Below are positions 57,721 to 64,000 of a DNA stretch of 64,000 nucleotides, in pieces. Every line of letters starts with the position of its first letter. Position 1 is the stretch's first letter. The position numbers and the translations under genes were made by a program. Location: positions 14,103,655 to 14,167,654 of the forward strand of contig NC_068347.1 of assembly GCF_014633365.1 (NCBI RefSeq), given 5' to 3'. The notes below the pieces were generated by a model. It saw only the letters and a list, made by a program, of their open reading frames with translations, was not told where the DNA came from and searched no databases. The stretch comes from Diospyros lotus (taxonomy: Eukaryota; Streptophyta; Magnoliopsida; Ericales; Ebenaceae).

Positions 57721-59897
57721 TGTAACACCCCAAATTTTTCGGGCGTGTTATAACTTAGGATTTCGGGAATATAAAAATTTTTCATACCACAATCGCTGCC
57801 ATACATAACAAAAATTCCCAAAAACCCTAATTTTCACCTTCTCAGTTTAATAAACCCAATATTAAATAGCTAAAACAGGTGTTAAAATTTCAAATGCGGA
57901 AGCTAGATCGAACCTGATATGGTTCTCAACCATAATACTTTATTTATCATAAAATTGTTCAAGACGTCTACAAAATATATTACATGGACATCATCAAGTG
58001 GTAACTGAACATCTTAAACATATCCAAAATTACATAGGTTTGCACATAAACAAAAATATGCTAATCATACTACAGACAGTAATTTAAGTTAATTCTTCAG
58101 CTACCTCCTTTCCCATAGAGCCGCTCGTCGAACCTGGAACGTTTGAATATTCCAGGGACGTAGTCCAATTAGAAGATGAATCTTCTAGTGAGAAACTCCA
58201 AAAATAGTTTATATTGATGCATGATCAGGTATAAAATGTATAAAAAGACAACGAGAACTACTCCGAAGTGCCTCGTGAACATGTCAGCCTCCTCCAACGA
58301 GAGCTTTCTCAATGGTGCACGCATAGCGCTTCTCGAGAGGTCCCTAACCATGTCACTTTGGCCTGACTTCATAGCACTCATGCAAGCACCACATCCGTTG
58401 TTCCTTAGGCTCACGGTCTTCTCCATGAGAGCTTTTTCAATGGCGTACGCATAGCTCCTCTCGGGGGATATCTGACTTTGCCCTCGGCCAACAACAAATA
58501 GGTGAAACAGTATGGCCACACGAATTTTATAAATGCAATAGTTAAAAATCCAATAGCATATATTTTTCAGAAAAATATATTTCATATATGCAACATGATT
58601 TCACGCAAGAGAATAACAAGAGTTTACGTATAAGAACTTCACGAAACACGTCTCATGCAATAGAAGTCTCTCATAAGAGAATAAAAAATAGGATTTGGAG
58701 TATAAGAGTCTCACCATGCAGGTTTATCTCTTAAATGGTATGGTTTCACTGCAAATGGCCTAGGTTTCTACATAAAACATGCATTTCGGTAAATCTAACC
58801 TTAAATATTTTTACATAGGGTTGAATGGTATTAAATTAGGGGCATAACTGGAAAATTTCAAGGAAAAAGGACCTCTCACACGCCCTCACGTGCCCCGAGA
58901 ATGTCGGCCACGTGCCTTCACGCGCAGCTACTTCCGGCGTGTGTAACTCACGCGCTGCCGAGTAGAATTCGGACAGCTTCGTCCTATTTTCGTATTTCGG
59001 CCATAACTTCCTCATTTTAACTCCGATTCGACCCCTGTTTGAACCTACGCGATCCTCTCTTCCCCCTCTACAAGATTATCAAAAAAAAGGGGACTTGCCT
59101 CACTTTTTTTATGACGGATTTCGACAAATTCCTGCGAAGACCCGTAACTCCGACGAGGCTCGTTCCCCGTCGCTTCTCCGTCGCTTTCTTCCCGCCTTCT
59201 TGCCAAACTTCCTTCTCTCTCTCTAGAGAAACCTTCTCCACTTAGAGTGCTTCAATCCTTAAAGCTCTCTTGAATGGTTTGAGAACAAACCATGGTGCCT
59301 ATTTATAGATTACTTGAACCAATCATATTATGCCACTTGTCACAATCTTAGCCATGGACTCCAAAGACTCAAAGATATATTTGAATGGCTTTTGAAATCC
59401 AAAACTAGAATGGATTTAACTTTTGAAATCCAAGCTAATTCCCTAACTTCTTACAAATGACATTTTGGCCCTTATTTCAAGTCCTCAACTTTAATATTTT
59501 ACCACATAAGCTCCAAATTTCATCCTTATTTCATTTGGATAATTCTCTAATTACCATTACACCCTCAAACATAAAATTTATCGAGATACTTAAAATGTCA
59601 AAATTAATAACTCAAAATTACTCGATATGTACAATTTTCGGGAAGCCTTTACCATCATTCGATATTTTCAAGCTATAACTTAGCTTAACCGAAAATCGTC
59701 TCTTATTTTATTTCTTTCAGCGCCATAAATATCACTTCGAGATGCTCGTCAAAAATATACCTTTGTCCTTAGGTATCTAAGCTCCAGGGCACTTCCTGCG
59801 ACCGATTCGGTCATTTGTTGCCATTTCAAGCATATTTTTTGATATTTTAAACTCACTTAAAATATGTGGCAACCTTACGAAAATATGGGGTATTACA
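57721..59897 (-). mobile_element. Solo LTR in copia RT, TSD GATAT
   Basis: Ends TGTAACACCCC and GGGTATTACA; perfect duplications GATAT at 57716-57720 and 59898-59902. A minus TATAAATAG lies near 59302. Two related blocks (58285-58350 and 58420-58490) with GAGAGCTTTYTCAATGG form a partial duplication. Same group as 13065-18264. Confidence 0.94.
58170..58187 (-). other. Conserved LTR hairpin
   Basis: Stem TAGAAGAT/ATCTTCTA with loop GA, between TTTGAATATTCCAGGGACG and GTGA. Confidence 0.62.
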
Positions 59898-60840
59898 GAT
59901 ATAACATGAAATTCATATGAGAGGCAAAGGCTAAAAGCATCCTAATTTCTTTTAACCTAGACATGAGAGCATACAATTCTTCAAAATCAATCCATTCCTC
60001 TTGGCAATATCTTTTGGCTATAAGACTTGCCTTGTTTCTTATAATGTTTCCATTTTTAACCAATTTATTCTTGAAAACCCATTTTGTTCCAATCATAGAT
60101 TTATTTTCAGGTCTTGGAACTAATTTCCAAACTTCATTCCTTTTAAATTGGTCTAATTTTTCTTGCATAACCTTAATCCAGAATTCATCTTCTAAGGCTT
60201 GATCTGTGCAAGTTGGCTCAACTTTTGATATGAAGGTCACATTGTTGAAATATTGATGCAATGATGCCCTAGTCCTCACACTCTGACTTGATTCTCCAAT
60301 TATTTGATCTATTGGATGATCTTGCACAAATTTATAGCTCTTGGGTAGCTTACCTAAATCATCATCGTCTAATGGTTTCTTTTGATTTTATGATTGAGAA
60401 CGTGATGGTTCATTTTTAGATTCTTTTTGCATATTTTGTTTCTCAATCTCCTTGGATGGATTTATTGTTGTTTTCTCTTCATCTTCGATTCTTCTTTTTG
60501 TCTTTAAATTCTCATTGAATTTTACGTGTATGGATTCTTTCACGGTATTTGTTCTAATATTGTATATTCTATAAGCTTTACTAGTATTTACTATCCAAGG
60601 AAGATCCCTTGGTCACTTTTAGTCTCAAATTTTTCTACATTATCTTTTGTATTCAAGATAAAAATTTACATCTAAAGGCTCTAAAATAGGATACGTTAGA
60701 CTTTTTGTCATAGTATAATTCAAATGGTGTTTTTTTTATGCTTTGTCTTAGATTAAACCTATTTAGGATATAATAAGTAATATAACCCAAAAATAAGTAG
60801 GCAAGTTATTCTCCAAAAGTATGGTCCTAGCCATCTCTTG
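59898..60840 (-). pseudogene. SIRE-like copia reverse transcriptase, part 1, and linker
   Basis: The minus frame 59893-60327 has KVMQEKLDQFKRNEVWKLVP, IGTKWVFKNKL and RMLLAFASHMNFMLY, the N-terminal part of copia RT, continuing at 57720. The linker to integrase (60330-60840) is low-complexity, lysine- and serine-rich with several stops. The order integrase then RT is the mark of Ty1/copia. Confidence 0.88.
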
Positions 60841-61930
60841 AAGAGTCATATTTCTCCTTTCAACAACACTATTTTGTTATGGGGTTCTAGGTGTGGAGAA
60901 TTGGTGAAAAATATCATTTGCTTCACAAAACTCCATAAAGTGTCTATTTTTAAATTCTCCACCATGATCATTTCTAATGGCAACAATTTTATGAACCCTC
61001 TCTGTTTCAACTCTTTTAGCTAATTTGATGAAATTTTGAAATACTTGATATTTTGATGCTAGGAACATAACCCATGTAAATTTAGAAAAATCATCTACTA
61101 CAACATATGCATAAAATTTTTCATCCATACTTTTAGTTTGGGTGGGTTCAAATAAGTTCATGTGCAAGAGTTGTAAAGGCTTATTGGTTGATATTTCATT
61201 CTTACATTTAAAGGAAGCTCTAGTTTGTTTTCTTTGACAACAAACATCACTAGATATATCTTCATTAAACTTTATCTTGGGCAGACCTATAACTAAATCT
61301 TTATTAGTTATTTTTTTAATCAAGTCCGAATTAACATGACCTAATCTTTTATGCCATAAGAGAATATCTTCATTTTTCACCATAAGGAATTTTGCATTAA
61401 TTTCCTCAATATCAGTAATGTATACATTGCCTTGCCTATTAGTACAAATAATAATGAAGTTGAAATTATCAATAGTGAGATAGTTCATTTGTCTAAAAAT
61501 AACTTCATAGCCATCATCATAAAATTGACTAATGCTAAGAAGATTATGTTTTAAACCTTCTACTAATAGAACATTTCTAATAGTAGTGGAATGTGGTTGG
61601 TTAACCGTACCTATACCAACCACTTTATCTTTGGCATTGTCCTCAAACGTGACAGATTCTCCATCTTTGAGAGCGAGATCTAAAAATAGATCTCTCTCAC
61701 CGGTCATGTGTCGCAAACAACCACTATCCATATACCACTTGTTACTCATTGTAGTCCTCACGCACATCTGCATATTTAAACGATCATACTTTAGGTTTGG
61801 GTACCCATTTATAGACGGGTCCCTTGAATATTTCTTCATTATGATCAAATGATTTAATTGTTTTTGATGTATGTGGCTAAGGAGCAACATGTAAAATTTT
61901 GCAATCTAAATCATTCGTTGTTTGTATTAC
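60841..61930 (-). pseudogene. SIRE-like copia protease and integrase
   Basis: The 337-residue minus frame 60877-61890 holds protease WYMDSGCLRHMTGERDLFLD (DSG active site), GLKHNLLSISQF, the pre-integrase block ILLWHKRLGHVN, zinc cysteines, and integrase core VVDDFSKFTWVMF (first D) and AIRNDHGGEF (second D). After a stop in place of a glutamine codon at the end (STPRTP then stop) the frame continues to SVVERRN with the catalytic E near 60855. Well conserved for this window, so probably one of the younger elements. Confidence 0.92.
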
Positions 61931-63807
61931 TGTAATACCCATACTCTTTATAGGATTTGTCTATTTTAAAGGAAATGATATGCCTCGTAAATCCAAGGAA
62001 ATGAGGAAAATCCTAAGGGCAAAAGGGGTAATTCTTGGAAATAAGAGACAAAATGTGATTTTCTAAAAATATTTGGAGAATTGTTTTGAGTCATTGGTCA
62101 GCATTCAAGGGTAAAGAATCCTAGAAGAGGCCTTAAAATATTTTTGAGAAACAAAAGAATGACATTTCAAGGAGACAAAGTGAGTTTTTAGAAACCTAGG
62201 GGTGAAAATGTAAATTTGTGGAAATCTTGGGGCCAGAACTGCAATATTGGAAAACTAGCCAAAAATATCTCTCAAAAATATCGGGAAGCAACCAATTAAA
62301 GGCTTTCAAGTGTCCCTAAGGTGTGGAAGCATCCTATTGGCCGAAAACTTCTATATAAACCATAGCCAGTCAACCAAAATTCATTCCAAGCCAAGTTTGG
62401 ACCAACCTTTGGCCAAATTGAGGGGTGTGAAGGTGAGAATTGTAGAGGGGGAAATTCTGGAAGAAGTAGAAGAGAAAAAGAGTGAAACACGGAGGAGAAC
62501 GAGAGGGTTGTTAGAAAACGGATAGCCGTCGGAAAACACCTGCAACTTCTAGAAAAATCAAAAGGTAAGTTTGATTTCTCTACATAATCTTCTAGAGCAC
62601 TGAACGAGGAGTCCGTAGATTCAAATAGGAGGCGAAATGGAGCTCGAATGAGAGAGATATAGCTATTTTAAACAGCAGCCTGAAAGTCGGGCAGAAGAGG
62701 CAGCGGTGCGTGTAATGCACGCCCCGTAGACTGCTGCGAGTGGCCACCCTTCTAGGGGCGCGTGCGGGTGCGTGAAAAGCCCTTTTTTCCTAAAATTTTT
62801 ATGCAATACTCCCCTTTTAATTCCCTAGAACCCTGTATAAAAGTATTTTGATTGGTGACATGAAACTTCTGTAACTACAGCAAAACCAAGGCCGATACCC
62901 TGTGAACAGCAACTCCGAAAGGTAAACCGACAAGGTGAGTGGTTCTTGCATCCAATAAGCTTCATATTGGTCATATGTTGGTTCATTTGTGTGATGTTTG
63001 TGTCTTACACTTCATGTTTCTCTTTGTTGAAGCATATTTCTTCATTTTTGCATGCTTCTTCGGTGTTGTGGATGATTGATGAGGCGGGTGTGGTGATATG
63101 GGGAAGGAATCCGCTGCCCTTGGTGGGGTTAAGGAAATCTAACTCCAATCATGTGCCCCGGTGCACTAAGGTGTTTGAGGAGACTTCATTCTCACATTGC
63201 ATTTTACATCTGCACACATTATTACCATTGAACCATCTCACCTAGATGTCAATATCTAACTTGGGTGTTTGATACCCCTGGAACATTCCATGTTCCAAGT
63301 ATGATAATTGTGCCAGGTACTGGGGAGACAAGCAGAAGAACCAAAAAAGAGGTGGTGGAGACTTAATTTCCATTGTATTTAACTTAAAGTATTGTAAACA
63401 TATGTCTCAAGTGATGTACTATTAAACCCTATAAGAGTGTGGGAGTTGTATGATGCACTTATTTCTTTGATCTTGAGAAGGTTATGTTGTGGTTGGGGAA
63501 TAACTATTGTTTGGTGGGTACGTCTTAAAATTAAAGGGTTGTGTTTGGTGTTACTTTTACTTGTGTGTGGGTATACATGTGTTCGTGATGTCGCAATTAT
63601 GTCGTAGTGGTCTATTGTGAACAGTTGCTAAGATACTTGGAAGTCACCTAAGCATATGTATGCATCCTTAATAACTCATGGAAATCCTAACTATTTAAGC
63701 TCTTAGGTTCGGTCCTTGCTTCCGTTGATAAAGGATTTCCAATATCGCCCAGGTGTTATAAACGTTAAACATAGCCACCTTGTGGATTGAAAATATGGGG
63801 TGTTACA
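61931..63807 (+). mobile_element. Solo LTR in copia gag-pol, TSD ATTAC
   Basis: Ends TGTAATACCC and GGGGTGTTACA; perfect duplications ATTAC at 61926-61930 and 63808-63812. TATATAAA near 62352. It has hairpins at 63243-63258 (TAGAT/ATCTA) and 63279-63297 (TGGAACAT/ATGTTCCA). 1877 bp, no coding sequence. Confidence 0.94.
63243..63297 (+). other. Two hairpins near LTR 3' end
   Basis: TAGAT, loop GTCAAT, ATCTA after CTCACC; then TGGAACAT, loop TCC, ATGTTCCA. Position matches the hairpins in 13065 and 57721. Confidence 0.6.
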
Positions 63808-64000
63808 ATTACCCCTTTGGGTATCCACATTTGCATTATATTGATTTTCTTAGGTTGGGGTCTCTATCTAGGTTGTTTTCATTCTCTTTTAGATCCTTTG
63901 TACCTTGGTTTGGATTTTGAATTTTTCTTTAAAAATAATGTGGCTAAACTTTTGTCTATTGCATTCTTTTATACTAATAGTTTATTATTTTTTGTTTTTA
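63808..64000 (-). pseudogene. SIRE-like copia gag-pol, upstream part
   Basis: Continues 61930 across the solo LTR. In minus sense a WIPKG motif near 63820-63830 precedes the protease as in copia gag-pol. The rest is lysine-rich with stops and leaves the window. Confidence 0.55.

Overview
This is repeat-rich plant nuclear DNA. The evidence is plant LTR-retrotransposon lineages (Athila, Tat, a chromovirus, SIRE-like Ty1/copia), plant-type primer binding sites, a plant LINE tail and broken pieces of plant 18S rRNA. The species cannot be told from the sequence. No intact host protein gene was found; almost every recognisable reading frame belongs to a decayed mobile element.

Layout: (1) 1-1569, a TIR element (left end outside the window) carrying a DUF4283-like fragment. 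(2) 1806-2138, the 3' part of an 18S rRNA pseudogene, followed by an LTR-like repeat (2139-3132), a Ty1/copia 5' LTR with primer site and broken gag (3133-5760), and an element with a 382-bp LTR (5842-6223) whose internal region holds a solo LTR (7584-9193). (3) 9834-11934, a second copy of the LTR-like repeat. (4) 11935-24358, an Athila element on the minus strand; its integrase is split by a solo LTR (13065-18264) that holds another solo LTR (13854-16528). (5) 24359-42726, a minus-strand chromovirus whose 5' LTR holds a solo LTR (28241-29729) and a structurally complete Tat element (30492-42092, duplication CCTAC). (6) 42727-52274, rDNA spacer and the 5' part of an 18S pseudogene, cut by two insertions, one of which holds a third. 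(7) 52274-52964, a LINE 3' end; 52965-57490, a solo LTR holding another solo LTR; 57491-64000, a minus-strand SIRE-like copia element cut by two solo LTRs.

The nesting can be resolved because 5-bp target duplications are readable at most insertions: eleven solo LTRs or LTR-like units, nine with perfect duplications, against one full-length element. This suggests old silent chromatin where elements were repeatedly deleted down to single LTRs. Nonsense changes, where the parent codon can be guessed, look mostly like C-to-T or G-to-A changes, as expected after cytosine methylation.

The most interesting signals are: a split, non-collinear 18S gene whose two parts break at the same 18S position; a hairpin near one end of several related LTRs whose stem sequences differ by paired changes; short palindromic words, different for each LTR family, repeated many times near the LTR core promoter; and an antisense reading frame in the Tat element with its own TATA box and a perfect 22-bp palindrome built from the same word as the LTRs.
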